A stretch of DNA of 64,000 bases. Origin: Pseudomonas gingeri. GTDB lineage: Bacteria > Pseudomonadota > Gammaproteobacteria > Pseudomonadales > Pseudomonadaceae. The stretch covers positions 62,001-126,000 of the forward strand of contig NZ_JACAQA010000022.1 of the NCBI RefSeq assembly GCF_013385425.1, given 5' to 3'. Position 1 is the first letter of the stretch. Every line of letters starts with the position of its first letter. This document shows, piece after piece, positions 1-9,961 of the stretch. The position numbers and the translations under genes were made by a program. Below the pieces are notes generated by a model. The model had not been told where the DNA came from and did no database searches. It worked only from the letters and a program-made list of their open reading frames with translations.

Positions 1-1365
1 CTCGGCATGACCGTAGCAAGTGGCATCCAGCACCGTTCTTGGGACGCGCAGGTCATAGCCGTCGCGGACCTGTTCCTCGGTCAATGGCGCGGAGGTGTGC
101 GGCCACTGGTTTGTTGGATTACCGCCAATCAGCTGGTCGAAACCTTCGTAAAGGAAGTGGATGACATCGCCTGCCTTGATATTGAAGTAGGGGACGATAT
201 GCACCGGTGCGCCGTCCTGGCCGTTGGCCGTGTTGATCGCGCCGTTTTCGTTCAGCTCGGTGAATAGCGGGGCGTCGGGCCCTTCGGGTCCGCCGGGCAG
301 TTCATCGCGGGAGCGGACGATGATGCTTTGCTCCGGCGATCTTGAAGTGTTCGGATTGCCGGCCTGGGTCACGCTGTACCACACGCGGATATCGCTGCCG
401 GTGCCCAGCGGCCTGAAGCGGCTGTTGAGGACCGGCAGGTGCAGGTCGCGGGCGGCGGCGACATCGCCCTCGGTGATGGCATAGGGCGGGTCGAACATCG
501 GTTGTCCGGCCCAGAGCAACTGGATGTCTTGCCCTTCGCGCAAACCGGGATTCCAGGTAATGACGGCACGCGCATCCCGCTCAAAATCATTTTCGTCGAT
601 CAGGTTATCCACAGCTTCGGGCGAGGCGCCGCGAATGGTGGGGCGTTGCAGGTCGCCTGGCAGCGGAAGCCCGTTGAGCAACAGCAACACATCGATGGCG
701 GTCGAGTCCTGGGAGCTGTTTCCGGCGCGGTCCGTGACCGTATAGAACACCGGGCCGTTGAAGTCGTCCAGGGACTCGAGAAAGGCGCGGGGGTACTCGA
801 TGATGACTTTTCGCGGTTCCTCCATGTCATCTTCCTCGACCTTGCCGCCGGGACCTTCGGTGGCTCCCCAGAAGGTTCTGATCCGGTCGCCGATGGCGAA
901 GCCGCTGTAGCCGTGGATAGTGCCTGGCAGCACATCGCCCAGTTGTGTCAGTTCTTCCGAGGTGAGGCCGTCGCTGACAGCCGGGGGGAAGTCGAGGGGC
1001 GCGAGGGTAGTGGGATAGCCGGGGGCGGTGGTGTCGATTTCGACGGGGGAGGGGAAGGAGTCGGTGAATTCTTCGCTGAAAGTATCGGTGACACGATAGG
1101 CCAGTTGATACTTGCCCTCGATCAGCTGGTCGAGGGGAACATAAAGTTCCAGGGTGTCGCCGGGCTGGTCCTCGGGTTTGATAAATTCGCTATTGCCGAT
1201 AGGCACTTCGTTCCAGAGCAACTGGTAAGTTTCGCTGGTCGAGGGATTGTCCCAGACTTTGAATGTCACCAGGACCGGGGCATTCAGTGCGCTGATGGGC
1301 AGCAAACCATCTTCGAAGGCATCGGGAACATGGGGCTGGTCGAAAACAGGTACTTTAAGTGTCAT
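1..1365 (-). CDS. Repeat protein of unknown function, paralogue 1 (C-terminus beyond the window)
   Basis: The reading frame is open from the ATG at 1365 to the left edge, so at least 455 residues are present and the C-terminus is missing. AAGGA lies about 7 bases before the ATG and supports this start. The protein opens with an acidic leader and a DGLLP...SALNAP segment shared with the proteins encoded at 1483-3387 and 6018-7871. It then shows units that each carry an aromatic-W/F-x-G motif (YQLLWNE, IRTFWGAT, IQLLWAGQ, HFLYEGFD) at a spacing of roughly 110-125 residues. No signal peptide, membrane segment or catalytic motif is visible. The composition (many V, T, D, P, G) suggests tandem beta-sandwich domains, which is inference. 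It follows the paralogue at 1483-3387 by 117 bases on the same strand and may be co-transcribed with it. I do not recognise a named family. Confidence 0.85.
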   Translation of the reverse strand, partial: MTLKVPVFDQPHVPDAFEDGLLPISALNAPVLVTFKVWDNPSTSETYQLLWNEVPIGNSEFIKPEDQPGDTLELYVPLDQLIEGKYQLAYRVTDTFSEEFTDSFPSPVEIDTTAPGYPTTLAPLDFPPAVSDGLTSEELTQLGDVLPGTIHGYSGFAIGDRIRTFWGATEGPGGKVEEDDMEEPRKVIIEYPRAFLESLDDFNGPVFYTVTDRAGNSSQDSTAIDVLLLLNGLPLPGDLQRPTIRGASPEAVDNLIDENDFERDARAVITWNPGLREGQDIQLLWAGQPMFDPPYAITEGDVAAARDLHLPVLNSRFRPLGTGSDIRVWYSVTQAGNPNTSRSPEQSIIVRSRDELPGGPEGPDAPLFTELNENGAINTANGQDGAPVHIVPYFNIKAGDVIHFLYEGFDQLIGGNPTNQWPHTSAPLTEEQVRDGYDLRVPRTVLDATCYGHAE

Positions 1366-1482
1366 ATTGATTTCCTTGTTTGAATACGGCCTTCAAGAGA
1401 AGGCCGCAGACACACTGAGGCACTTGATAAGTCTTGGCTTATAAAGGGCTTTTAGGTTTTCAGGGGATATTAAGTTGGCGCG

Positions 1483-3387
1483 TTAACTGCAACCGACACC
1501 GGGTTTGTTCATACTGACCGGGGCCGAGCCCATCAACGAGTTGGCCGGTTCCTGATTATGTTCAGGGCGCGGTTCAACCCGATAAGTAACCTCCGCATAA
1601 CCTTTGCAAATGCTGATCAACTTGGGGAGCGGGATCAGAAAAGTCAGGCCCGTGTCGATATTGGTCGGGTTGATCGTATCGGTCTTTTCATAGAGCGCGT
1701 CCGGGATCGGCGTTCCGTCCAGTTCAAACCCTTTGAACGTCAGGGCAATGTCGTGGTAGAGGCGGATATTGTCATAAGGCCTGACCAGTACCGGCGTGCC
1801 GTCCGGACTCAGGCTCGGAATGACATGGCCGGCGTCGGACAGCCGGGTGAACACCGGCTCCAGTAATCCGAGCTCGCCACCGGGTTGTTCCATTTTCGAA
1901 CGCACCACCACCGGTTGGCTCGGCGCCAGTGCCGGGTTGGGGTTGGTGTCGCGGGTGATGGTGTAGGTCACCGGGATGGCGGCACCGGTCCCCTCGGTTT
2001 TGATGACCTGGTTGCTCACCGGAATGTCGATATCGACACCGGCATTGAAGTCCGCCTGGGTGATCCGATACCACTGATCCACCACCTGCTGGCCCCAGTG
2101 CAAGTTGACGTAGTCGTCGACGCGCAGGCCGTTGACCCAACGGAAGATGGCCCGCCCATCCAGCTCATAGTCGTCCGGGTCGATGAAGTTGTCTTCGCGG
2201 TTGGGATTGCCGCTGGTGCCCTGGATCGTCAGTGGCTGCAGGCGTTCCTCCGGAACGGGCAGGGTCAGGTAGACCGCCACGGGCTGCACCAGCGAGGACC
2301 CGACCAGTTGGCCGTTGCGGCGTACTTCATAGTGGACATTGACCGTCGCCTCGGGGAAGCGATTGATAATGTCGAATTGCAGGACCGGCGAAAGAACCGG
2401 ATCGTTGTCTTCCTCGCCGTCCTGGACCGGAATGGCCGGCAACGGGTTGTTGTCGCCCCAGTAGAGCGTCACCAGGTCCTCGGCCTGGGCACCCAGGTAA
2501 TGTGGAATATCGACGGTGACACCGGTGATCGCATCGTTGTAGTCGATCAGCCCGCCTTGTGCGGGGCTGGCCTGTTCGACGATCGGCCGTGGCAGATCGT
2601 CCGGGATCTCGGCCAGCAGCAGGCGGATCTGCCGCGCCAGGGAGCGCGGCGAGACGTTGCCGGCACGGTCGGTGACGATATAGGTGACATCCGACAGGAC
2701 GTTGCCGACCTGGGACTCGACGTCTTCAAGGAAGGCGCGGGTGAAGGACAGGGGGACTTCCTCCAGTTCGACATCGTTCATCTGCACCGTGGCCGTGGGG
2801 CCTGGGATGTTGCCCCAGAACGTCTCGATGAAGTCACCCTCGGCCATGGTGCTGTAGCTGGTCACCATGACATCGAGGCTATTGCCCAGTGCGGTCAACT
2901 CCGCCGAAGTCAGGCCATCATCGACCTCCCGGGGGAAGGCCATCGGGCCATGGCTCGGCAGGCCGGGACGGGTGGTGTCGACCTCGATCAGGGTCTCGAA
3001 CGAGTCGGTTTCCTCTTTGCTGATTTTGTCGTAGACCTGATATTTGAGCTTATATTTCTTATCGGTTGGATTGACCGGGTCATTCTTCTCAACCAGCAGT
3101 TCCACGGGAATATCCAGGCTCAGGTATTCCTCCGGGTTTGCCAGGTCTTCATCGAGGACATCGGTGCGGGTACCAATGGCATCGCCCTCCCAGAACAATT
3201 GATAGGTCTGGTCGGTCGTGGCGTCGTCCCATAATCTGAAGGTGACGGGAAGTGGTGCATTAAGTGCACTCAAGGGCAATAAGCCGTCTGGAAAGGCACT
3301 TGCTACATCGGGTTTATCCAGCTCTTTGTGGTTGGCTCGGGTGTAACTGTTTTGAGTAAGAATAAGGCGCTTCTTGTTTGTGCACAT
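1483..3387 (-). CDS. Repeat protein of unknown function, paralogue 2 (634 aa)
   Basis: This is a complete 634-residue protein. AGGAAC precedes the ATG at a normal distance. Five W/F-G type motifs recur at about residues 62 (YQLFWEGD), 187 (IETFWGNI), 308 (VTLYWGDN), 430 (VNLHWGQQ) and 548 (LTFKGFEL), a period of about 120 residues, so it looks like five tandem domains of one fold. The N-terminus (SAFPDGLLPLSALNAPLPV) matches both paralogues in this window. There is no signal peptide, lipobox or membrane helix, so it may be cytoplasmic or use a non-Sec route. It is divergent from the autotransporter gene across a 305-base AT-rich spacer. The function is unknown. A bacterial Ig-like or surface-associated protein is the nearest idea, held weakly. 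Confidence 0.85.
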   Translation of the reverse strand: MCTNKKRLILTQNSYTRANHKELDKPDVASAFPDGLLPLSALNAPLPVTFRLWDDATTDQTYQLFWEGDAIGTRTDVLDEDLANPEEYLSLDIPVELLVEKNDPVNPTDKKYKLKYQVYDKISKEETDSFETLIEVDTTRPGLPSHGPMAFPREVDDGLTSAELTALGNSLDVMVTSYSTMAEGDFIETFWGNIPGPTATVQMNDVELEEVPLSFTRAFLEDVESQVGNVLSDVTYIVTDRAGNVSPRSLARQIRLLLAEIPDDLPRPIVEQASPAQGGLIDYNDAITGVTVDIPHYLGAQAEDLVTLYWGDNNPLPAIPVQDGEEDNDPVLSPVLQFDIINRFPEATVNVHYEVRRNGQLVGSSLVQPVAVYLTLPVPEERLQPLTIQGTSGNPNREDNFIDPDDYELDGRAIFRWVNGLRVDDYVNLHWGQQVVDQWYRITQADFNAGVDIDIPVSNQVIKTEGTGAAIPVTYTITRDTNPNPALAPSQPVVVRSKMEQPGGELGLLEPVFTRLSDAGHVIPSLSPDGTPVLVRPYDNIRLYHDIALTFKGFELDGTPIPDALYEKTDTINPTNIDTGLTFLIPLPKLISICKGYAEVTYRVEPRPEHNQEPANSLMGSAPVSMNKPGVGCS

Positions 3388-3692
3388 ATTTCTGTTCCTG
3401 ATTGGAAATGGATGAAGATAAGGCGACTGACGGTGTCAGATATTGATAAGTCAGGAATGCGTTACTTCAGGTTTTATCGATAGGTGTTTTCCTATCTGGG
3501 GCTCACGTAATAGATATGTGAAAAGAGTGTCAAGCGCTTTTTAGATGTTGAGATGCTCGAAAGCATGATTTTCTTGTAGGAATGTATCTTGTGTTATTTG
3601 GGAGGTGTCCTACTTTTTTGACGGCCTTTTTTAATATTAAATCGGGGTCGAGCCTTATCAAACTATTACTTCTGTTTGGTGGAGAAGAAGTA
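3388..3692. promoter_or_regulatory. AT-rich divergent spacer with a small palindrome
   Basis: This 305-base spacer between two divergent starts is clearly richer in A and T than the flanking genes and must hold both promoters. A perfect inverted repeat GATAGG-N6-CCTATC lies at 3479-3496. It could be an operator or a small hairpin. I could not assign -35/-10 boxes with confidence, and no gene is supported here. Confidence 0.4.
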
Positions 3693-5939
3693 ATGTTACG
3701 CACGACTTATCGATTGGCCCCGTATAAAGGCCTCGGGAAAATCGCCTGCCTCATGGGGGCCGTATTGGGTTCCCCGGTGAGTCTGGCGCAAGACGCTCCG
3801 GACAATGAGCCCCAGGGGATAGTGGACAATCGCCGGGAGACGGTCACGGCCGGGAGCGAGGCCACGTCATGGCAAGTGATCAATGGCGGCATATTGGATA
3901 TTGTCGACGGCGGTGCCGCGACCAGCGTCAGGGCTGACGGATCGACCTCCCAGGTGAGGGTCAATGGCGGTACGGTCACCGGAGGTATCCACTTGGGGGG
4001 CGCCAGGGCTACCCTCAATGAGGCGCAGGTGCGCAACGATACCGGCACTGCACTCGAACTGAGTACCTTGACGTCGGCGGGTACGACAACCGCCTCCAGG
4101 GCGACTATCCAGGACAGTACGTTGTCCGGAGCTGGAATCGGAATTGCGGTGGCGGCGCTGGGACAACTGAGCCTCGACAATACCCGGGTGTTCGGCGGCG
4201 ACTTCGGCGGGGTGGGGGGCGTCGGGATAAAATTGCTCGGCGCAACGCTGACCATGACCAACAACAGTCATGTGCAAGGCGATTCGATCGGCTTGCAGCT
4301 CGATGGCCGGACCGCCGCGCCGGGCGGGCCGATCATTCCCCGGGAAGCCGACATCGTGGTCGATAACTCGATCATCGAAGGTCTCTCTGGCCCGGCTATC
4401 TCGGCGGTGGAAGGCACGATTGCGAAAATCACCGTGCAGAACGACGCGCACCTGCTGTCCGGCAACGGCATCTTGCTGGACGTCGCGGGCGCCAGTAACG
4501 TCGGTTTCACCGCCGACAGCAGCCTGCTGCGCGGCGACCTGGTGGCCGACGACAGCAGCACCCTGGATGTCACCCTGCAAAACGGCGCGCAACTGTTCGG
4601 TAACCTGATCAACACCAACAGCGTGGCGATCAACAGTCGAGCGAACTGGACGCTGACCGGCGACGCCGAGGTCAAGTCGCTGTCCATGGACGGCGGCAAC
4701 GTGACCCTGGGCTCGGCCGAGCAGTTCTACACCCTGTCGCTGGGGGAGCTGTCCGGTACCGGCATGTTCAATATGCACGTCAACCTGATGGACAACACCG
4801 GCGACAAACTGGATATCAACGGCGAGGCCCACGGCAACTTCCTGCTGAATGTCCAGAACACCGGGCTCGAACCCAACTCCCCGGAGATCACACCCTTGCA
4901 CGTGGTGCACACCGAAGGCGGCGATGCGCTGTTCGAAGCGGTCGGCGGCAGCATTGACCTGGGTGTCTACTCCTATCAGTTGGAGAAGCAGGGCGATGAC
5001 TGGTTTATCGTCGGCTCCGGCAAGACCATCAGCCCCTCGACCGAGGCCTCGCTGGCGCTGTTCAACGTCGGGCCGACCATCTGGTATGGCGAGCTGCCGA
5101 CTTTGCGCAGCCGCATGGGGGAAATTCGCACCAGTGGCGAGGGCGGTGGCTGGATTCGTAGTTACGGCAGCCAGCACAACATCACCGCTGAGGCGGGGCT
5201 CGGCTACAAGCAACGCCAGAAAGGCTTGTCATTCGGCGCCGATCTGCCCGTGCCGGTCAGGGACGGGCAGTTGCTGGTCGGGGTCATGGCCGGCCACAGT
5301 CGTTCCGACCTGAGCCTCAATCGTGGCACCTCCGCCACGGTCGACAGCTACTCCCTCGGTGCCTACGGCACCTGGCTGCGGGACGACGGCTACTACCTCG
5401 ACGGCGTGCTCAAGCTGAACCGTTTCGATAACCAGGCCGATGTCAGGATGACCAACGGCACCAAGGCCAAGGGTGACTACGACAACTTCGCCTATGGCGC
5501 TTCGCTGGAGTTAGGCAAACACATCAAGCTGCGTGACGATGTCTTTGTCGAGCCTTACGCCCAGTTGTCCTCGGTCCTGGTCAAGGGCGGCAGCTACCAA
5601 TTGGACAATGGGCTGCGAGCGGAGAACGACCGTACCGTCTCCGTGCTTGGCAAGGCCGGCGCGACCCTGGGGCGTAACCTTGAACTGCGCGACGGCGGTC
5701 TGTTGCAGCCGTATCTGCGGGTGGCCATGGCCCATGAGTTTTCCCGCAACGACAATACGGTGAAGGTCAATGACACGGCCTTCGACAACAGCCTGTTCGG
5801 CACCCGTGGCGAATTGGGTGTGGGGGTTTCCGCCGCGCTGTCGACGGACCTGCAACTGCATGCCGATTTCGATTACATGAAGGGCGAGCACATCGAGCAG
5901 CCCTGGGGTGTCAATCTCGGCCTGCGCTACGCGTTCTGA
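3693..5939 (+). CDS. Classical (type Va) autotransporter with pertactin-like passenger
   Basis: I place the start at the ATG at 3693 because GGAGAAGAAG lies just upstream and the product then begins with a plausible signal peptide (basic LRTTYRLAPYKGLGK, hydrophobic IACLMGAVLGSPVSLA, cleavage after AQ or near it). This gives 748 residues. An in-frame upstream start at 3582 would bury the signal. Residues about 45-440 are a passenger rich in G, N, T and V with short repeated strands (GGTVTGGIHLGGA, NDTGTALELST), typical of a right-handed beta-helix. Residues from about 490 form a C-terminal beta-barrel starting near GGGWIRSYGSQ and ending in LRYAF with a terminal aromatic residue, as Bam-assembled barrels require. 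No protease or lipase catalytic motif is visible, so adhesion is the likeliest role (inference). Stand-alone transcription is suggested by the terminator at 5972-6006. Confidence 0.9.
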   Translation: MLRTTYRLAPYKGLGKIACLMGAVLGSPVSLAQDAPDNEPQGIVDNRRETVTAGSEATSWQVINGGILDIVDGGAATSVRADGSTSQVRVNGGTVTGGIHLGGARATLNEAQVRNDTGTALELSTLTSAGTTTASRATIQDSTLSGAGIGIAVAALGQLSLDNTRVFGGDFGGVGGVGIKLLGATLTMTNNSHVQGDSIGLQLDGRTAAPGGPIIPREADIVVDNSIIEGLSGPAISAVEGTIAKITVQNDAHLLSGNGILLDVAGASNVGFTADSSLLRGDLVADDSSTLDVTLQNGAQLFGNLINTNSVAINSRANWTLTGDAEVKSLSMDGGNVTLGSAEQFYTLSLGELSGTGMFNMHVNLMDNTGDKLDINGEAHGNFLLNVQNTGLEPNSPEITPLHVVHTEGGDALFEAVGGSIDLGVYSYQLEKQGDDWFIVGSGKTISPSTEASLALFNVGPTIWYGELPTLRSRMGEIRTSGEGGGWIRSYGSQHNITAEAGLGYKQRQKGLSFGADLPVPVRDGQLLVGVMAGHSRSDLSLNRGTSATVDSYSLGAYGTWLRDDGYYLDGVLKLNRFDNQADVRMTNGTKAKGDYDNFAYGASLELGKHIKLRDDVFVEPYAQLSSVLVKGGSYQLDNGLRAENDRTVSVLGKAGATLGRNLELRDGGLLQPYLRVAMAHEFSRNDNTVKVNDTAFDNSLFGTRGELGVGVSAALSTDLQLHADFDYMKGEHIEQPWGVNLGLRYAF

Positions 5940-5971
5940 TCGGCGCGGTCATTGACGACCGTTTTGATCCG

Positions 5972-6006
5972 AAGCCCTCGACGAAGGATCGCCGAGGGCT
6001 TTTTTC
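5972..6006 (+). terminator. Rho-independent terminator after the autotransporter gene
   Basis: The inverted repeat AGCCCTCG (5973-5980) / CGAGGGCT (5993-6000) is followed by a run of T on the plus strand. It lies 33 bases after the autotransporter stop codon and just before the convergent gene that ends at 6018. Confidence 0.85.
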
Positions 6007-6017
6007 GTGTCTGACGC

Positions 6018-7871
6018 TCAACGCGCCATGACGGTCGCGCGTGACGAGATGTAGACATCGGCGGGCAATGAGGTGACCCTCCCCAGCTCGCTGATCACCT
6101 CATAGCGGGCCCGGCCACGACCATGCTCGATAGCCATCAGGCGCGCCAGCGGCACCCGCAGCCGGCAGCCGTTGCGCAGTTCGTGCTCGCTGACCAGGCG
6201 TTCGCTGCTGAAGGCCGCGGCCTCGATCTCGTTGCCGCCAGTGAGGGCGTCGAAGCCGCAAAAGCGCAGGACGATGCGGTCGCCGACTTTCATGTTGCGG
6301 TAGGGGCTGATCAGCACCACCGTGCCCTCCGGGTCCTGGCGCGGGTCCACTACATTCAGCACGTTGGCCGCGGCGAACACCGGCTCCATCAGGCCCGCCG
6401 AGCCACCCGGCAACTGCATCTGGAAGATCACCGCGACCGATTGCTTGGGCGAGTAGGAGGTGTTCGGATTGCCTTCCCGGGTCACGGTGTACTGCACACT
6501 GATATCGACGCCGCAGCCTTGTTCGGCAATCAGGCTGTTCGGTACGTTGATCACCAGATAGCAGGCGGCCTCGACATCACGAGGGGTAATCAGGTGTACC
6601 AGCGGTTGGCTGGACTGGCCCCAGAACAGGTTGATCCGGTCGCCGGCCTGGAACGCCTTGCGCCAGGCGATGACCGCGTCGGCCGAGAGTTGTGCATTGT
6701 CCTCATCCAGGTAGTTGTCCAGCCGCCGGCCATTCGGATTCTTGCCCTTGATCAACGGCGCGGCCAGGGCCTCGTTGACCATCGTCTGCGGGGTCGGGTC
6801 CTGCGGGCCGGGCAGCTGCAAAAAAACCTCGAGTTCCAGTGTCGGTGAGGTGAACACCTCGCCATTGCGGCGAACCTGGTAGTTCAGCCGGGCCGGGCCG
6901 TCGCCGTGGCGGGAAATCACCAGATAACGCGCCATGACGTTCAGCAGCAAAGGCTTGTCCAGTTCGTGGGCGGTGATGATCCGCCTGGCGGCGGCCCGTT
7001 CGCCGTTCCACAGCACGCAGATTTCGTCGCCGATGGCGACATGCTGGTAGGTGGGCACCGCGATCTTCACGCCGATGCGGGCCTGGGCATCATGGACCTG
7101 GCCATTTTCCAGTTGCAGGGCCAGGGGTGCTTGCAGGTTGGCCGGTGCCTGCTGTAACTGCAACTTGAGCATGACCGCTTGCGAGCGCACGGAGGTATTG
7201 CCGGCGCGATCGCGGACGCTGTAACTCAGGGCGAATTCGCCGTTGCCCAGGTGTTCGAGGAAACTTCGGTCGACACTGAGCCGGATTTTATCGCTGCCGA
7301 GTTGATCGGCTTGCACGGTATGGCTGGGCCCGGCCTGCTCGCCCCAGTAACTTTGAATCACATCGCCCCACTGCATGTCGAAGTAACCGGGAACCGTGAC
7401 GGTGAGTTGGTTGCCCAGGGCGACGAGTTCATGGTTGCTCAGGCCGTCGAGGGCGACGAGCGGAAGGATAAGGGCGGCGAGAAGAGTGCCGCCGGGTGGG
7501 CTGCGATCAATAACCAGGGGCGTGGTTTGCGACTGATAGGCGATTGCGCCCGGCCCCGTGCTGATTCGGTAACCAAGTTGATAAGTCCCTTCGACGGCGA
7601 GTGTGCTGACCGGGAGATGCGCATACAAGATATCACCCGATTGCAGAGGCGGCGTCAGTGGAATGGGGTCGCCAATCAATACATTGTTCCAGGTGAGTTG
7701 ATAGCGGTCATCGGGCCGTGCATTCGGCCACAGTGGCAGGGAAACCGAAAGGGGACTGTCAAGCTCGCCGACTGGCAGCAGCCCATCCTCCGGGGCCGCT
7801 TGCTCGACACGGGGGGCGATAAGGTCCTCTTTCGTGAAGCGAGACTGTAGGGTGTTTACTAGATCCATCAT
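6018..7871 (-). CDS. Repeat protein of unknown function, paralogue 3 (617 aa)
   Basis: I take the ATG at 7871 as start: AGGA lies 8 bases upstream, whereas a GTG 45 bases further upstream (7916) has no ribosome binding site. The N-terminal signature (APEDGLLPVGELDSPLSV) and five recurring motifs at about residues 59 (YQLTWNNV), 172 (IQSYWGEQ), 286 (ICVLWNGE), 413 (INLFWGQS) and 537 (IVLRFCGF) show it is a paralogue of the proteins encoded at 1-1365 and 1483-3387. It is more diverged from those two than they are from each other. No signal peptide or transmembrane segment is visible. The gene is separated from its paralogues by the oppositely oriented autotransporter, so it is a separate transcription unit. 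Function unknown. Confidence 0.85.
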   Translation of the reverse strand: MMDLVNTLQSRFTKEDLIAPRVEQAAPEDGLLPVGELDSPLSVSLPLWPNARPDDRYQLTWNNVLIGDPIPLTPPLQSGDILYAHLPVSTLAVEGTYQLGYRISTGPGAIAYQSQTTPLVIDRSPPGGTLLAALILPLVALDGLSNHELVALGNQLTVTVPGYFDMQWGDVIQSYWGEQAGPSHTVQADQLGSDKIRLSVDRSFLEHLGNGEFALSYSVRDRAGNTSVRSQAVMLKLQLQQAPANLQAPLALQLENGQVHDAQARIGVKIAVPTYQHVAIGDEICVLWNGERAAARRIITAHELDKPLLLNVMARYLVISRHGDGPARLNYQVRRNGEVFTSPTLELEVFLQLPGPQDPTPQTMVNEALAAPLIKGKNPNGRRLDNYLDEDNAQLSADAVIAWRKAFQAGDRINLFWGQSSQPLVHLITPRDVEAACYLVINVPNSLIAEQGCGVDISVQYTVTREGNPNTSYSPKQSVAVIFQMQLPGGSAGLMEPVFAAANVLNVVDPRQDPEGTVVLISPYRNMKVGDRIVLRFCGFDALTGGNEIEAAAFSSERLVSEHELRNGCRLRVPLARLMAIEHGRGRARYEVISELGRVTSLPADVYISSRATVMAR

Positions 7872-8173
7872 AAGGATAGTCCTGCTATCTAATTGAGTGT
7901 TGTCAGGTCGTTTCACGGTCAGACGCGTTACCGATTATTGTGAGTGTTTTATGTCGGCACGTGCTGATCTGGCAAATAAGGCATGAACGTCTCAAGTGGG
8001 TAGTAACTATCTATGGGATGTCATGCCTGCTCTTTAACGAATAGTAACGGTTGAGCATTGTCAAGGGTTTTGCAGGGATGGTTTTGATGAGGCAAGTTGT
8101 GTCGGTTAAAGGTTTGTATGTTTTGGGAAGTTTCTTACTCTAAAAGTAGAGTTGATTGACTTTCTTCAGGCAA
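7872..8173. promoter_or_regulatory. AT-rich spacer upstream of paralogue 3
   Basis: About 300 bases without a supported gene lie between the start of the 617-aa repeat protein and the aer terminator. The stretch is AT-rich and holds a short palindrome ACTCT-AAAAG-style near 8141-8157 (ACTCTAAAAGTAGAGT). It presumably contains the promoter of the minus-strand repeat protein. I see no credible ORF or RNA gene. Confidence 0.35.
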
Positions 8174-8207
8174 TAAAAAACCCGATGACTATTAATCATC
8201 GGGTTTT
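8174..8207 (-). terminator. Rho-independent terminator of aer
   Basis: The arms CCCGATGA (8181-8188) and TCATCGGG (8196-8203) pair. Read on the minus strand, the second arm is followed by GTTTTTTATT, a clear U-tract, 17 bases downstream of the aer stop codon. Confidence 0.9.
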
Positions 8208-8223
8208 CCGGGCGCTTTAACGA

Positions 8224-9789
8224 TTACCGGTTAAAACGCTCCACCAACGAATACTGCGTGTTGGCGGTGCGGGTCAACTCTTCGCTCAAGTGCGCCGAGT
8301 CGTGCGCCTGCTCCGAGGTCTGGTCGGCCAGTTGCGCAATGGTGCTGATATTGCGGCTGATCTCTTCGGCCACCGAGCTTTGCTCTTCGGTGGCGGCGGC
8401 GATCTGGGTGGTCATGTCGGTGATATTGGCCACTGCTTCGCTGATCCCCACCAGCGCCGCATCGGCTTCCATGACTCGCGCCACGCCTTCCTGGGCCTGG
8501 CGGTGGCCGGCGTCCATGGTTTGCACGGCGTTGCCGGCGGTCTGTTGCAGCTTGGCGATCAGGGCGTGGATCTGGCCGGTGGATTCGCTGGTGCGTTGCG
8601 CCAGTTGACGCACTTCATCGGCAACCACCGCAAAACCACGACCCATTTCCCCGGCGCGGGCCGCTTCAATCGCCGCGTTCAAGGCCAGCAGGTTGGTCTG
8701 GTCGGCAATGCCCTTGATCACATCGACCACGCCGCCGATCTCGTCACTGTCCTTGGCCAACTGCGTAACCGTGCTGCCGGTCTCGCCGACCACCACCGAC
8801 AGGCGCTCGATGGCCTCGCGGGTCTCGCCGGCGATATCACGACCGCGACTGGTCAGGCGATTGGCTTCCTGGGTCGCATCGGCCGTGCGCTGGACATGAC
8901 TGGCGACTTCCTGGGTGGTGGCGGCCATCTGGTTGACGGCGGTGGCCACCTGCTCGGTTTCCTGGCGCTGGCGATCCAGGCCGGTGGAGCTTTTCTGCGC
9001 CAGTTCGTCGGACTTCTTCGCCTGGCTGGTCAGGTGCTCGGCGGTGTCCTGCAAGCGGGTCAGGCAGGTTTTCAGACGGGCTTCCTGGCTGAGGATGGAC
9101 ATTTCCAGACGGGCCTGGGCACCACGACTGTCGGTGTACATCTGCGCGATCAGTGGGTCGGAGGTGGTCTGTTCGGCTAACTGCAACAGGCGCTTGAGGC
9201 CGCGCTGCTGCCAGCTCAGGCCCATCAGCCCGAGCGGTACCGAGACCGCCGCGGCCAGGGCGAAGCCCCAGTAGGAGTTGAGCCAGATGCTGATCAGGAA
9301 GCTGACCTGGCTGACCAGGATAAACGGCAGCCAGTCCTGCAGTACCGGCAGCCACTTGTCGCGCCGCGGCACGGCCGACTTGCCCTGGTTGATGCGCTGG
9401 TACAGCGCCTCGGCACGGCGGATCTGCTCGGCGGTGGGTTTGATCCGCACCGATTCGTAGCCGATCACCTGGCTGCCTTCGAAAACGGGCGTCACATAGG
9501 CGTTGACCCAGTAATGGTCACCACTCTTGCAGCGGTTCTTGACAATGCCCATCCATGGCAGGCCTTGTTTCAGAGTGTTCCACATATGGGCAAACACCGC
9601 CTCCGGAACGTCCGGGTGGCGCACCAGGTTGTGGGGCGCGCGGATCAGTTCTTCGCGGGAAAATCCACTGATCTCGACAAAAGCGTCGTTGCAGTAGGTG
9701 ATCACGCCTTTGGCGTCGGTAGTGGAAATCAACCGTTGCTGAGCGGGGAAGGTGCGTTCGCGTTGGGTAATGGGTTGGTTATTACGCAT
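8224..9789 (-). CDS. aer: Aerotaxis receptor Aer (PAS-containing chemoreceptor)
   Basis: Taken from the ATG at 9789, the product is 521 residues, starting [20 protein letters not shown], the usual Pseudomonas Aer N-terminus. A longer in-frame start 69 bases upstream adds an atypical leader and is not preferred. Residues about 20-125 form a PAS domain ([33 protein letters not shown]) that in Aer binds FAD and senses redox state. A hydrophobic hairpin at about 150-190 anchors it in the inner membrane with no large periplasmic domain. The C-terminal half is a methyl-accepting signalling domain with the conserved hairpin tip ([29 protein letters not shown]) that contacts CheA/CheW. It steers swimming toward favourable oxygen and energy levels. 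It is monocistronic, with its own terminator. Confidence 0.93.
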   Translation of the reverse strand: MRNNQPITQRERTFPAQQRLISTTDAKGVITYCNDAFVEISGFSREELIRAPHNLVRHPDVPEAVFAHMWNTLKQGLPWMGIVKNRCKSGDHYWVNAYVTPVFEGSQVIGYESVRIKPTAEQIRRAEALYQRINQGKSAVPRRDKWLPVLQDWLPFILVSQVSFLISIWLNSYWGFALAAAVSVPLGLMGLSWQQRGLKRLLQLAEQTTSDPLIAQMYTDSRGAQARLEMSILSQEARLKTCLTRLQDTAEHLTSQAKKSDELAQKSSTGLDRQRQETEQVATAVNQMAATTQEVASHVQRTADATQEANRLTSRGRDIAGETREAIERLSVVVGETGSTVTQLAKDSDEIGGVVDVIKGIADQTNLLALNAAIEAARAGEMGRGFAVVADEVRQLAQRTSESTGQIHALIAKLQQTAGNAVQTMDAGHRQAQEGVARVMEADAALVGISEAVANITDMTTQIAAATEEQSSVAEEISRNISTIAQLADQTSEQAHDSAHLSEELTRTANTQYSLVERFNR

Positions 9790-9961
9790 GGTTTCTCTAT
9801 CCGCAAGGCTTTGACGGGTTGTCGGCAGGGCAGGGGAAATATTGAATATATTTTTCAACTTTCAGCGCCGGTTCATATTCTGGCCTTTGCGTACTCGTAC
9901 CCGTCCTTGAATACGAGTCGAACACGCGTGAAGTTAATGTGTTCAGTTTCCCCTGGGGGTT

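Noticed and set aside
9790-9858. Longer Aer start
   Set aside because: It adds 23 residues absent from the usual Aer N-terminus. The ATG at 9789 fits better.
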